The notes beneath the pieces are model-generated. The model was not told the DNA's origin and made no database searches. It worked only from the letters and a program-made list of their open reading frames with translations. The position numbers and the translations under genes are program-made. Shown in pieces: positions 1 to 8,359 of a DNA stretch of 64,000 nucleotides (position 1 is the first letter of the stretch; each line of letters starts with the position of its first letter). The stretch covers positions 1 to 64,000 of the forward strand of contig JAVBTE010000032.1 in NCBI GenBank assembly GCA_031556335.1, in the 5' to 3' direction. The DNA is from Limiplasma sp031556335. GTDB lineage: Bacteria > Bacillota > Clostridia > Christensenellales > Aristaeellaceae.

Positions 1-310
1 GGCGCCGCGCGCGCGGGGCGCCGCGCCGCGGGCCGCCGTCCGCCGGCGGGCCCCGCGCCTCCCCCCTGGGGGGGGGGGGGGCGGCCCTGGTGGCGCCGGA
101 AGGATGGGGAATAAGATGTGCGGTATGTGCGGTTTAGTGGATTTGTGTGGAGCATATCATACGGGGATTTGGGTGTCAATGGTTTGTGTGAGTAATGATA
201 CGCCGACACACCCGATAGTCGCGACTGAGGAGGCTTTGTGCCGCTTTTGATTATGTTAGGTAGTCAATTTTGAGAATTTTACCCATTTTTACGAAGAATT
301 TTGAGAACAT
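1..310. other. GC-only tract and intergenic sequence, no gene seen
   Basis: Bases 1 to about 100 are nearly pure G and C, including a run of 14-15 G near 69-82, quite unlike the rest of the window. From about 101 the sequence returns to ordinary mixed composition. A 48-codon ORF (104-250) lacks a convincing ribosome binding site and is not called. The words TTTTGAGAA recur at about 269 and 298. I see no RNA gene or promoter that I can support here. Confidence 0.5.
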
Positions 311-343
311 AAAACCCGCCGAACCTTATGATTCGGCGGGTTT
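311..343 (-). terminator. Intrinsic terminator of the tRNA-Lys gene
   Basis: A perfect 12-bp inverted repeat (AAACCCGCCGAA with its complement, 8-nt loop) lies just 3' of the tRNA on the minus strand and is followed there by TTTT. It ends transcription of the single tRNA gene. Confidence 0.85.
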
Positions 344-346
344 GAA

Positions 347-422
347 TGGTACACCATCAGGGACTCGAACCCTGGACACCCTGATTAAGAGTCAGGTGCT
401 CTACCAACTGAGCTAATGGTGC
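347..422 (-). tRNA. tRNA-Lys (anticodon CTT)
   Basis: The 76-nt gene folds as a cloverleaf. The acceptor stem GCACCAT pairs with ATGGTGT (G-U at the first pair), the D-arm begins AGCTCAGTTGG, the anticodon stem CCTGA/TCAGG encloses the loop CTCTTAA giving anticodon CTT, and the T-arm contains GGTTCGAGTCC. The 3' CCA is encoded in the DNA. It decodes AAG lysine codons. The gene stands alone, with its own promoter upstream and terminator downstream. Confidence 0.96.
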
Positions 423-452
423 ATGGCGGTCTTTCGTTGACCGACAAAGGTT

Positions 453-480
453 ATTATACTGGATTTGGGGTAAATGTCAA
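453..480 (-). promoter_or_regulatory. Sigma-A promoter of tRNA-Lys
   Basis: On the minus strand TTGACA (480-475) is followed after 16 nt by TATAAT (458-453), both perfect consensus boxes, about 30 nt before the tRNA 5' end. Confidence 0.85.
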
Positions 481-559
481 GGCTTTTGCGGCATTTTTTT
501 CATTTTTTCTGTGGCGAATTCCTTTGGTGCAGCCATCTTGCAGTCTGTTTCACCTGCCG

Positions 560-588
560 TTGCGGGGCATGCGTTTCCGTGGTATAAT
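560..588 (+). promoter_or_regulatory. Sigma-A promoter of the MBL nuclease gene
   Basis: TTGCGG (560-565), a 17-nt spacer and TATAAT (583-588) with a TG extended -10 (TGG before the box). It lies 42 nt before the ATG at 631. An upstream in-frame start at 511 would place coding sequence across this promoter, which supports the ATG at 631. Confidence 0.75.
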
Positions 589-630
589 CGTTCATACCAT
601 TTCTTGGATCTGAGAGACGGAGGAACGACC

Positions 631-2319
631 ATGAAGTTGACTTTTTTGGGTGCCGCGCATGAAGTGACGGGTAGCCGTTTTTTGCTGGAAGCTTGCGGAA
701 AGCGCGTGATGATCGACTACGGCATGGAACAGGGCGTGGATGTTTATGAAAACGCGCCCCTGCCGGTGGCGGCGGGGCAGATTGACTTCGTGCTGCTGAC
801 CCACGCGCATATCGATCATAGCGGGTATTTGCCGCTGCTGTATAAACAGGGCTTTCAGGGGCAGGTGTTTGCCACCGAGGCTACGATGGATTTGTGCAAG
901 ATCATGCTGCTGGACTCCGCCCACATCCAGGAAATGGATGCCGAATGGAAAAACCGCAAGGCCCAGCGCAGCGGCCGCAACATGGAGGAGCCGCTGTATA
1001 CCCAGCAGGATGCCATGGGCGTGTGTGCGCTGTTTCAGGCATGCAAGTACAAAACCATGGTGCAGGTGTGCGAGGGCATCGAGATCCGTTTTGTGGATGT
1101 GGGGCATTTGCTGGGCTCGGCGTCCATTGAGGTGTTCGTGACCGAGAACGGCCAAAAGGAGAAGCTGGTGTTCTCCGGAGACATTGGCAATGTGAGGCAG
1201 CCCCTGCTGAAAGACCCCGAATACATTGCGGAAGCGGACTATGTGGTGATGGAAAGCACCTATGGCGACCGCAGCCATGGCCCGGTGCCGGATTATATCG
1301 GCAATTTGTCCCGGATTTTGCAGGCGACCTTTGACCGGGGCGGCAATGTGGTCATTCCCAGCTTTGCGGTGGGCCGCACCCAGGAGATGCTGTACTTTAT
1401 CCGCCAGATCAAGCAGGAGAAGCGAATCAAGGGCCATGAGGGCTTTCCCGTTTATGTGGATAGTCCCTTGGCCATTGAGGCGACAAACGTGTTCACCGAA
1501 AACACCCTGGAATGCGCCGATGAGGACACCGTGGCGCTGATCCGCCAGGGGGTGAACCCCATCTCTTTTGAGGGCCTCAAGGTGGCGGTCAGTGCGGATG
1601 AGAGCAAGCTGATCAATGAAGACGCAACCCCCAAGGTGATCATTTCCGCCAGCGGCATGTGCGAGGCTGGGCGCATCCGGCACCATCTGAAGCATAATTT
1701 GTGGCGGCCGGAGTGTACGGTGCTGTTTGTGGGGTACCAAAGCAACGGAACCCTGGGCCGAAGCCTGGTGGACGGCGCGCAGGAGGTTAAGATTTTTGGG
1801 GAGCCCATCGGGGTGAAGGCCTCCATTGAAAAGCTAGACAACATCAGCGGCCACGCCGATAATGCGGGTCTGATGAAGTGGGTCGGCAGCTTTGGGAACA
1901 CGCCCAAGCATGTGTTTGTGGTGCATGGCGAGGACGAGGTGTGCGAGGTGTTTGCCGCTCGGGTGCGGGATGAGCTGCGTTTGGTGGTTTCCGCGCCTTA
2001 TAACGGCGAGCGCTGGGATCTGACCCAGGGCGTACTGGAGCAGGAAGGCAACAAGGTGAAGCTGGAGAAACCCTCCCATGAGCTTGCGGCAATGGACCAG
2101 GCTCCCAAGGCGGGCGTGCCCCAACCCAGAGAGGCGAAGCCGGGCAAGCCCCGGATGGAATCCGGCGCCAGCGTGGCCTATGGCCAGTTGATGGTGGCTG
2201 CCGGACAGCTGATGTCCCTGGCCGAAGGCATGCGGGACAGGAGCCGCAAGGATCTGCAAAAGCTGACCGGGCAGATCAACGTGCTGCTGAAACGCTTTGG
2301 CAAGCGGGGTCGGAGATAG
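631..2319 (+). CDS. Beta-CASP metallo-beta-lactamase ribonuclease-like protein
   Basis: A 562-residue MBL-fold hydrolase of the beta-CASP group, the RNA-processing exo/endonucleases related to the CPSF-73 and YSH1 families. The zinc motif HAHIDHSGYLPLL lies near residue 56. The ESTYGDR segment, the beta-CASP stretch VYVDSPLAIEA and ASGMCEAGRIRHHL follow, with GHADNAGL and VVHGEDE of the C-terminal zinc-metabolism motif. After this comes a charged, Pro/Lys-rich tail of about 80 residues ending in a helical stretch. The ATG at 631 is chosen because ACGGAGG precedes it and the motif starts at once (MKLTFLGAAHEVTGS). It is monocistronic. Its substrate is probably RNA, which cannot be shown here. 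Confidence 0.9.
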   Translation: MKLTFLGAAHEVTGSRFLLEACGKRVMIDYGMEQGVDVYENAPLPVAAGQIDFVLLTHAHIDHSGYLPLLYKQGFQGQVFATEATMDLCKIMLLDSAHIQEMDAEWKNRKAQRSGRNMEEPLYTQQDAMGVCALFQACKYKTMVQVCEGIEIRFVDVGHLLGSASIEVFVTENGQKEKLVFSGDIGNVRQPLLKDPEYIAEADYVVMESTYGDRSHGPVPDYIGNLSRILQATFDRGGNVVIPSFAVGRTQEMLYFIRQIKQEKRIKGHEGFPVYVDSPLAIEATNVFTENTLECADEDTVALIRQGVNPISFEGLKVAVSADESKLINEDATPKVIISASGMCEAGRIRHHLKHNLWRPECTVLFVGYQSNGTLGRSLVDGAQEVKIFGEPIGVKASIEKLDNISGHADNAGLMKWVGSFGNTPKHVFVVHGEDEVCEVFAARVRDELRLVVSAPYNGERWDLTQGVLEQEGNKVKLEKPSHELAAMDQAPKAGVPQPREAKPGKPRMESGASVAYGQLMVAAGQLMSLAEGMRDRSRKDLQKLTGQINVLLKRFGKRGRR

Positions 2320-2404
2320 GGGGGAAGGGCTTTCGGTCGTCGCGGCTTTCCCTGCCACGCAGCCGCCCGCTGCAAGCCCTGGCGCTCGTTCGTGTGTCCC
2401 TTCG

Positions 2405-2477
2405 GGGCAGGGACTAGGGGTCCACACCCCTGACGCTGCCCTTAGCCCATGCTTTCACCGCGTTTTGCGCGGTGAAA
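2405..2477 (+). repeat. 3'-end hairpin element, copy A (plus orientation)
   Basis: It lies after the stop of the MBL nuclease gene. It holds a nested GGGCAG...CTGCCC / AGGGGT-ccac-ACCCCT hairpin (2405-2442) in place of P3 and P2, then P1 at 2453-2477 (TTTCACCGCG, loop TTTTG, CGCGGTGAAA). It is the most divergent full copy. Order and orientation match copy E. Confidence 0.7.
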
Positions 2478-2496
2478 GGAGATGTGAATTCATATA

Positions 2497-2528
2497 CAAA
2501 GGCCTCCGCTTTTTTGCGGAGGCCTTTG
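2497..2528. terminator. Bidirectional terminator hairpin
   Basis: A perfect 13-bp stem (CAAAGGCCTCCGC and its complement) with a loop of six T lies between the convergent MBL gene and rmlB. Hairpin elements lie on both sides. Confidence 0.75.
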
Positions 2529-2587
2529 CTGTGCGTAGGGAAGCTAATATTTTGCGCTGTTGTCAAGCCGGAGAAAGGAAGGGCTGC

Positions 2588-2604
2588 AAGGGGTGAAACC
2601 CCTT
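2588..2604 (-). repeat. 3'-end hairpin element, isolated P3-type stem
   Basis: AAGGGGT-gaa-ACCCCTT lies 9 nt beyond the rmlB stop codon. It has the same GAA/TTC triloop as P3 in copy C. No P2 or P1 can be seen between it and the central terminator, so this looks like a reduced minus-orientation copy. Confidence 0.55.
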
Positions 2605-2612
2605 CTCCGCTC

Positions 2613-3632
2613 CTACCGCCCCCCGTACATCCGCTCGTAATAGCCCTGATAGTCTCCGGCCAGAATCCGTTCCCACCAATCCCGGTGCTCCAAATACCAG
2701 CGGATGGTTTTCTGGATGCCGTCCTCAAAGGGGGTTTCGGGCAACCAGCCCAGCACCCGGTGGATTTTGGCGGGATCGATGGCGTAGCGCAGGTCGTGGC
2801 CGGGCCGGTCGGTTACGTAGGTGATGAGGCTTTCCGGCTTGCCTAACTCCCGAAGGATGGTTTTTACCACGGCGAGATTGCTGCGCTCGTTGTGGCCCCC
2901 CACGTTGTATATTTCCCCAGTGCGGCCTTTTCGCATCACCAGGTCGATGGCCCGGCAATGGTCCTCCACATACAGCCAGTCCCTTACGTTTTCGCCCTTG
3001 CCGTATACGGGCAGGGGCTGGTCTCCAAGGGCCCGGGTAATCATGAGGGGGATCAGCTTTTCGGGACAGTGATAGGGGCCGTAGTTGTTGCTGCACCGGG
3101 TGATGCTGACGGGCAGGCCAAAGGTGCGGGCATAGGAAAGCACCACCAGGTCGGCGGAGGCCTTGCTGGCGGAATAGGGCGAGGAAGCGTGGATGGGGGT
3201 TTCCTCAGTAAAGAACAGGTCCGGCCTGTCCAGGGGCAGATCGCCGTAGACCTCGTCAGTGGACACCTGGTGGAAGCGGACAACGCCGTGCTTGCGGCAG
3301 GCGTCCATCAGCACCTGGGTGCCCATGATGTTGGTGCGCAAAAACACCTCCGGGTCCTCAATGGAGCGGTCCACATGGCTTTCCGCCGCAAAGTTCACCA
3401 CGATGTCCGGCCGCTCTTTTTGAAAAAGATCGAAGATGAAGGGCCTGTCCGCAATGTCCCCTTTCACAAACCGGAAATGGGGCGATTTCATGGCTTCATC
3501 AAGGGTGGCCATGTTGCCCGCATAGGTAAGGGCGTCCAGCGCCAGCACCTCATCCTGCGGGTGATTCGCCAGTTGATGGTACACAAAATTGCCACCGATA
3601 AAGCCCGCGGCGCCCGTAATTAAGATTTTCAT
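2613..3632 (-). CDS. rmlB: dTDP-glucose 4,6-dehydratase
   Basis: A 339-residue extended short-chain dehydrogenase that converts dTDP-glucose to dTDP-4-keto-6-deoxyglucose. The NAD-binding motif GAAGFIG lies at residues 7-13, the family-specific Thr-Asp-Glu triad at 125-127 (STDEVYGD) and the catalytic YSASK at 153-157. The ATG at 3632 is preferred over an in-frame TTG six bases upstream because GGGAGG sits 10 nt before it. It is the last gene of the sugar operon, 48 nt after rmlA. The later steps of dTDP-rhamnose synthesis (rmlC, rmlD) are not in the window, so the final dTDP sugar is open. Confidence 0.96.
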   Translation of the reverse strand: MKILITGAAGFIGGNFVYHQLANHPQDEVLALDALTYAGNMATLDEAMKSPHFRFVKGDIADRPFIFDLFQKERPDIVVNFAAESHVDRSIEDPEVFLRTNIMGTQVLMDACRKHGVVRFHQVSTDEVYGDLPLDRPDLFFTEETPIHASSPYSASKASADLVVLSYARTFGLPVSITRCSNNYGPYHCPEKLIPLMITRALGDQPLPVYGKGENVRDWLYVEDHCRAIDLVMRKGRTGEIYNVGGHNERSNLAVVKTILRELGKPESLITYVTDRPGHDLRYAIDPAKIHRVLGWLPETPFEDGIQKTIRWYLEHRDWWERILAGDYQGYYERMYGGR

Positions 3633-3680
3633 ACGCAATTTTCCTCCCGTGCGCTTGAAGCTACAATGAGACCGGTCGTC

Positions 3681-4580
3681 TTATTCCGCGCTTTTGTCAT
3701 ACAAGATACGGCCCTCCGCCACCCGGCGCAGGTGTTCGCCATAGGGAGACTTGCCATAGCGGTTGGCGGAATCCAGCAGCGTCTCTTTGGAAATCCATCC
3801 TTTTTGGTAGGCGATTTCCTCCAGGGCCGCAATTTTGACGCTTTGCCGTTTCTCAATCAACTGCACAAAGTTGGCGGCGTCCACCAGGCTGTCGATGGTG
3901 CCGGTGTCCACCCAGGCAAAGCCCCGGCCCAGCACCTTGGCGCAAAGGGAACCTTCCTTAAGGTACAGGTCGTTCAGGCTGGTAATTTCCAGCTCGCCCC
4001 GATGGCTGGGCTTTACCTGCTTGGCAAAGGCCGAAGCCCGCCCGTCGTAGAAGTAAAGGCCCGTGATGCAGTAATTGCTTTTTGGGTTTTGAGGCTTTTC
4101 CTCCACGGAGAGCACCTTGCCACGGGAATCGAATTCCACAATGCCAAAGCGCTCCGGGTCGTTGACATAATAGCCGAAGATGGTGGCCTTGCCCTGCTCG
4201 GCGTTTTGCACCGCATCGGCCAGCATGGCGGAAAAGCCGTTGCCGTAAAAGATGTTGTCCCCCAATACCATGGCGCAGGGTTCACCGCCGATGAATTCCT
4301 CGCCGATGAGGAACGCCTGGGCCAGCCCGTCGGGGGAGGGCTGCACCGCGTAGGAAAGGGAGAGGCCAAACTGGTTGCCGTCTCCCAGCAGATCGCGAAA
4401 ACGGGGCGTGTCCGTAGGCGTGGAAATGATGAGGATATCGCGGATGCCCGCCAGCATCAGGGTGGACAGGGGATAGTAGATCATGGGCTTGTCGTAGATC
4501 GGCAGCAGTTGCTTGCTGGTTACCATGGTCAGCGGATACAGCCGGGTGCCCGCGCCCCCCGCAAGGATGATTCCTTTCAT
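3681..4580 (-). CDS. rmlA: Glucose-1-phosphate thymidylyltransferase
   Basis: A 299-residue nucleotidyltransferase that makes dTDP-glucose from dTTP and glucose-1-phosphate. The N-terminal signature GIILAGGAGTRLYPLT and the LPIYDKPMIYYPLSTLMLAGI segment are typical of the short RmlA form. Further along are the Mg/sugar-site segments LGDNIFYG and EEKPQNPKSNY. The ATG at 4580 shares one base with the stop of the upstream glycosyltransferase (TGATG), implying coupled translation. Together with rmlB it supplies dTDP-4-keto-6-deoxyglucose. Confidence 0.96.
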   Translation of the reverse strand: MKGIILAGGAGTRLYPLTMVTSKQLLPIYDKPMIYYPLSTLMLAGIRDILIISTPTDTPRFRDLLGDGNQFGLSLSYAVQPSPDGLAQAFLIGEEFIGGEPCAMVLGDNIFYGNGFSAMLADAVQNAEQGKATIFGYYVNDPERFGIVEFDSRGKVLSVEEKPQNPKSNYCITGLYFYDGRASAFAKQVKPSHRGELEITSLNDLYLKEGSLCAKVLGRGFAWVDTGTIDSLVDAANFVQLIEKRQSVKIAALEEIAYQKGWISKETLLDSANRYGKSPYGEHLRRVAEGRILYDKSAE

Positions 4581-5596
4581 CAAAAAGCCGCCTTTCTTGG
4601 TTGCACGCCCACACCCCCGGCGGGGGAGGGGGAAGATTCCACTGGAACGCCGCGGTCGGTCGGGCCAAAGTTGATGCGCTCCTGCTCCACCACCAAAGGC
4701 CGCTTCATCAGGCGCGTGTTCATGGACATGATGTACTCGCCCATCAGGCCGATAAAAAAGAGCTGAACGCTGCCAAGCAAAAATACGCCGATGACCGTGG
4801 GCGCCTGGCCGGCCACGAACCGGTCCCAGTAGATCAGCTTCATCACAAGATAGACCAGGGCGATGAGAAAGCCGATCAGGCTGAAAATAGCCCCGACAAA
4901 CACAGCCAGCCGCAGACCGATTTTGGTGTAGGACGTGAAGGAGAGCATGGCCGCGTCGTAGAGGGAATACCAATTGTTGTGGCTTTTGCCCGCCCGCCGC
5001 CGGGCCTGTTCGTAGGGAATCTCCTTGCGGGGGCCGCCCAGTTCCGCCACGATGCCGCGAATAAAGGGCGTTGGATCATCAAGGTCGCGAAGCACCTGGA
5101 TAAAGCTTTTGTCATACAGGCCAAAGCCGGTAAAGTGCTCAATCTGCTCGCAGGAGGACATGCGCTTGATCAGCTTGTAGTAGAAAGAACGCACGTGATA
5201 GACCAGCTTGTTTTCCTTGCTGGTTTTTTTCACGCCGCATACGATTTGATAGCCTTCCTCCCACGCCGCCACAAACTGGGGGATCATCTCCACCGGGTCC
5301 TGGAAATCGGCGCAGATGCTGATCACCGCGTCCCCCTGGGTTTGGAGCAGGGCATAGTAGGGGGAGTTGAACTGCCCGAAGTTTTTGACATTGAAGATGG
5401 CCTTGATCTTTGGGTTCGCGGCGCAGGCCTCCCGGATGCGTTCCCGGGTGCGGTCCTTGCTGCGGTTGTCGATGAAAATGATTTCATAATCATAGGCGGG
5501 CAGTTTCTCCATTTCCGCCACCACGGCGGCGGAAATGGGCAGCACGTTGTCCTCTTCGTTGTAGCAGGGAATCATGACGGAAAGCAGCTTCTTCAT
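4580..5596 (-). CDS. GtrB/DPM-type family 2 glycosyltransferase (undecaprenyl-phosphate sugar synthase)
   Basis: A 338-residue GT-A glycosyltransferase. The start SVMIPCYNEEDNV, then the metal-site stretch ADFQDP of the dolichol-phosphate-mannose/GtrB subgroup, lie in the N-terminal 230 residues. Two membrane helices follow (LAVFVGAIFSLIGFLIALVY and VIGVFLLGSVQLFFIGLM), then a short cytoplasmic tail. Family members load a sugar from a nucleotide donor onto a polyprenyl phosphate at the inner membrane face. The ATG at 5596 has AAAGGAG at good spacing and overlaps the upstream stop by ATGA. The gtrA-like gene in the same operon would encode the matching flippase. The donor sugar is inferred, not shown. 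Confidence 0.9.
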   Translation of the reverse strand: MKKLLSVMIPCYNEEDNVLPISAAVVAEMEKLPAYDYEIIFIDNRSKDRTRERIREACAANPKIKAIFNVKNFGQFNSPYYALLQTQGDAVISICADFQDPVEMIPQFVAAWEEGYQIVCGVKKTSKENKLVYHVRSFYYKLIKRMSSCEQIEHFTGFGLYDKSFIQVLRDLDDPTPFIRGIVAELGGPRKEIPYEQARRRAGKSHNNWYSLYDAAMLSFTSYTKIGLRLAVFVGAIFSLIGFLIALVYLVMKLIYWDRFVAGQAPTVIGVFLLGSVQLFFIGLMGEYIMSMNTRLMKRPLVVEQERINFGPTDRGVPVESSPSPAGGVGVQPRKAAF

Positions 5597-6519
5597 AGGT
5601 TCTCCTTTATCCACGCGATGGTTTTGCGAATGCCGTCCACATAGGCCACCTGGGGTTCAAAGCCTGTATCCGCCCGCAGCTTTTCGATGTTCGCCTCCAG
5701 GCGCATGATTTGCCCCGGAGGATAGGGGAGGTCGCCCAGGCCGACCCTTGCGGCGGGGTCCGTTTCCCGGCACAGGATGGACAGGGCATCCGACAAAAGG
5801 ATGGGCTGGCCGCTGCCCAGCACATAGGTTTCGCCGTCTTTGCCCCTTTCGCCCAACAGCCGAAAGGCCCGGGCCGCGTCCGTGGCATAGAGGAAATCCC
5901 ATACTTGCTCGCCTTTGGTAAAGTGGACGGGCTCGCCCCGCAGAAGCTTCAAAATGGTGGAGGGAATGAGGGTTTCCGGCTTGACCAGGGGTCCGTACAC
6001 GCTGAGGATTCTGGCCCACACGAAGGAAATGCCCAGGGTATGCGCATGAAGCCTTCCCAACCGCCCCGCCGACAGCTTGGCAATGCCGTAGCCGCTGGTG
6101 GGGAAGGCGGGGGTATCCGGGGCCAGGGGAAGCGACGTTTGCGGCATGCCGTATTCCGCCTGGGAACCCGCGCCCACAAACCGGCTGCAACCCAGCCGCT
6201 TGGCCAGGGAAACGGCCTCCAGCGTATGGCGGATATTCCCCTCCTGCAAAAAGGCGTCGTCCCGGTGGGGGCCGAAGGTGCCGGCCCAGGCAAAATGGTA
6301 CAGGATCTCATAGGGAGCATCCCCCGGCACGCCCGAGAACTGGTGAAGGTCCTCCAGATCGCATTCCACAACGCGCACCCGGGGATGGCGGGGCACATAC
6401 CGGGCTCCTTCCGGGCCTTTGCGCACCAGGGCCAGCACCTCCGCACCCTGGCCCAGCAATTCCCGGGTCAAGGCCACGCCCAGCATGCCGTTGGCCCCGG
6501 TGATCACGGCCCGGGTCAT
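5593..6519 (-). CDS. NAD(P)-dependent sugar epimerase/reductase (SDR family)
   Basis: A 308-residue extended SDR protein. The cofactor motif GANGMLG is at residues 8-14 and the catalytic YGIAK lies near 150. The fold is that of 4-keto sugar reductases and epimerases such as the CDP-abequose and CDP-paratose synthases and YerF. Position between the TPP enzyme (4-nt ATGA overlap) and the polyprenyl glycosyltransferase suggests it acts last on the CDP-dideoxy sugar, reducing a keto group before transfer. Whether it reduces C4 or a branched side chain cannot be decided from sequence. Confidence 0.85.
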   Translation of the reverse strand: MTRAVITGANGMLGVALTRELLGQGAEVLALVRKGPEGARYVPRHPRVRVVECDLEDLHQFSGVPGDAPYEILYHFAWAGTFGPHRDDAFLQEGNIRHTLEAVSLAKRLGCSRFVGAGSQAEYGMPQTSLPLAPDTPAFPTSGYGIAKLSAGRLGRLHAHTLGISFVWARILSVYGPLVKPETLIPSTILKLLRGEPVHFTKGEQVWDFLYATDAARAFRLLGERGKDGETYVLGSGQPILLSDALSILCRETDPAARVGLGDLPYPPGQIMRLEANIEKLRADTGFEPQVAYVDGIRKTIAWIKENL

Positions 6520-8342
6520 GGCTTTTTGATAGGGGCGATCAGCATGTTGGCGCGCTGTTCGTCCTCCGGCAGGAAGGGATACAAATCCTCCAGGGGCGGG
6601 GAGACCATGGTGCCGTCCGGCAGGCGCTTGGCCGCGCTGCGGGGCTCAAACACCTGGGCCTTGGTCACCAGCACCTCGCACACAACGGGCCCTTCCTGGG
6701 CCAGCGCCTGGGGCAGCACGGAGGCGAGATCGTCGTTGTTTCGGATGGCAAAGTAGGGATAGCCATAGGCCCAGGCCAGCTTTTCCAGGGAGGGGAAGCT
6801 GAGGTCGAAGCTATCCAGGCCAATGCCCACCAAGGGAGGCGGAAAAAAGTTGTTTTGGGTCTGCCGAATGCTGTGGTAGCCTTCGTTGTTGATGATAAAC
6901 AGCCGGATGGGTAGGCGATGGTGGATGATGGTTTGAAGCTCCTGCAGGTTCATTTGCAGGCTGCCGTCCCCGGAAACGCACACGATGGGGGCCTTGCCGC
7001 CGGCGACGCACGCGCCGATGGCGGCGGGAAGGTCGTAGCCCATGGAGGCCACGGCGGACTTGATCAAAAACCGCTGGCCCTTTTTCATAACATAGCCATG
7101 ACTGCCCACCACGCAGGCGGAACCGTTGCCCACCACGGTGACCTGGCCTTCGGGCAGGCGGGAACTGAGCTCGTGAATGAAGGCGTAGACGTTGGTCTGC
7201 TCGCAGGGCGCATAGTGCCGGGGCAGAACCACCGGGTATTTTTCTTTCCAGCTTTGGCACTGGGAAAGCCAGTCTTTCCCATGGAACAGAGGCTCTTCCG
7301 GCAGGGCTGCGGCCAGCTTTTGAAGGAAGTCCGCCGCGTCCCCGCACAGGGGCAGGTCAATGTGCAGCGTGGGCTTTTTCAGCTCCTCGGGGTCGATATC
7401 CACCGCGATGACAAAGGCCTCCCGGGCCCAGGTTTGGTAGTTGTAGCCCACCTGGCGGATGCTGAGCCGGTTGCCTACGGCCAGCACTAGGTCGCTGTTT
7501 TGCACGGCGTAGTTGCCCGCCCGGTCGCCCATGATGCCGCCCCGGCCCGCGTAAAGGGGGTCGTCGGTGGTCATCAGGTCGATGCTGTTCCAGCCGGTCA
7601 CCACGGGGATGTTCAGCTTTCGCACCACGGCCTGGAAGGCGTCAAAAGCCCCTGCCGTGCGAACGCCGCTGCCGGGATACAGCACAGGCCGCTTGGCCGC
7701 GGAAATCCGGCGGATCACTTCCTGGATGGCATCCTCCGGCACCGGAGCGGGAACGGCGTCCGGGCACTCGGCGGGGTCAAAGCCCACCAGGGTGTCCGTA
7801 TCCACCACGGCGGCCTGCACGTTCAGGGGAATGTCCAGCCAGGAGGGGCCGGGGCGGCCACGGGTGGCCAGGTACAGCGCCTTTTCCAGGCAATAGCGGA
7901 TTCTCTCCGGCTGAATGACCATTTCGCTGAACTTGCACATGCAGCCCACAGCCTTCACGATGTCAAACTCCTGGTCGCCCATGGCCCGAAGGTGGAGGCC
8001 GGTACTGCGGGCCGTGGTGTCGAACCGCACCTGACCGGAAATGACCAGCATGGGAATGCTGTCCAGCCAGCCGCCCAGAACCCCGGTGATGGCGTTGGTT
8101 CCGCCGGGGCCGGTGGTGACGCAAACGGCGGCGATTTGGTTGTTCAGCCGGGCATAGGCCTCCGCCGCGATGGCGCAGGCCTGCTCGTGGTGGTTGTACA
8201 CGCACCGCAGGCCCGGATGGTGCCCCAGGCCGTCGTTCAAGTGCATGGCGCCCCCGCCTGTGACGGAGAACACCTGGGTGATGCCGTTGTCCGCCAAAAA
8301 ATCGGCGATATAGTCCGCAACTCTCCGTTTGATAGCAATCAT
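6516..8342 (-). CDS. Thiamine-pyrophosphate enzyme, acetolactate-synthase-like (YerE-type candidate)
   Basis: A 608-residue three-domain ThDP enzyme. The activating glutamate is E53 (HHEQ). The central domain contains LYPGSGV (about 222-228), and the ThDP/Mg motif GDGS...NN spans about 458-486. The ATG at 8342 is chosen because the longer reading frame merely runs back through the gtrA-like gene. True acetolactate synthases sit with amino-acid genes. This one lies among rfbFGH, as does YerE, the flavin- and ThDP-dependent enzyme that adds a two-carbon unit from pyruvate to C4 of CDP-4-keto-3,6-dideoxyglucose in Yersinia. That role is inferred from context. Confidence 0.85.
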   Translation of the reverse strand: MIAIKRRVADYIADFLADNGITQVFSVTGGGAMHLNDGLGHHPGLRCVYNHHEQACAIAAEAYARLNNQIAAVCVTTGPGGTNAITGVLGGWLDSIPMLVISGQVRFDTTARSTGLHLRAMGDQEFDIVKAVGCMCKFSEMVIQPERIRYCLEKALYLATRGRPGPSWLDIPLNVQAAVVDTDTLVGFDPAECPDAVPAPVPEDAIQEVIRRISAAKRPVLYPGSGVRTAGAFDAFQAVVRKLNIPVVTGWNSIDLMTTDDPLYAGRGGIMGDRAGNYAVQNSDLVLAVGNRLSIRQVGYNYQTWAREAFVIAVDIDPEELKKPTLHIDLPLCGDAADFLQKLAAALPEEPLFHGKDWLSQCQSWKEKYPVVLPRHYAPCEQTNVYAFIHELSSRLPEGQVTVVGNGSACVVGSHGYVMKKGQRFLIKSAVASMGYDLPAAIGACVAGGKAPIVCVSGDGSLQMNLQELQTIIHHRLPIRLFIINNEGYHSIRQTQNNFFPPPLVGIGLDSFDLSFPSLEKLAWAYGYPYFAIRNNDDLASVLPQALAQEGPVVCEVLVTKAQVFEPRSAAKRLPDGTMVSPPLEDLYPFLPEDEQRANMLIAPIKKP

Positions 8343-8359
8343 CCTTTCTTGTCGACGAC

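Noticed and set aside
104..250. 48-codon Cys-containing ORF (starts MGNKMCGMCG)
   Set aside because: No convincing ribosome binding site, no recognisable family, and it adjoins the suspicious GC-only tract.
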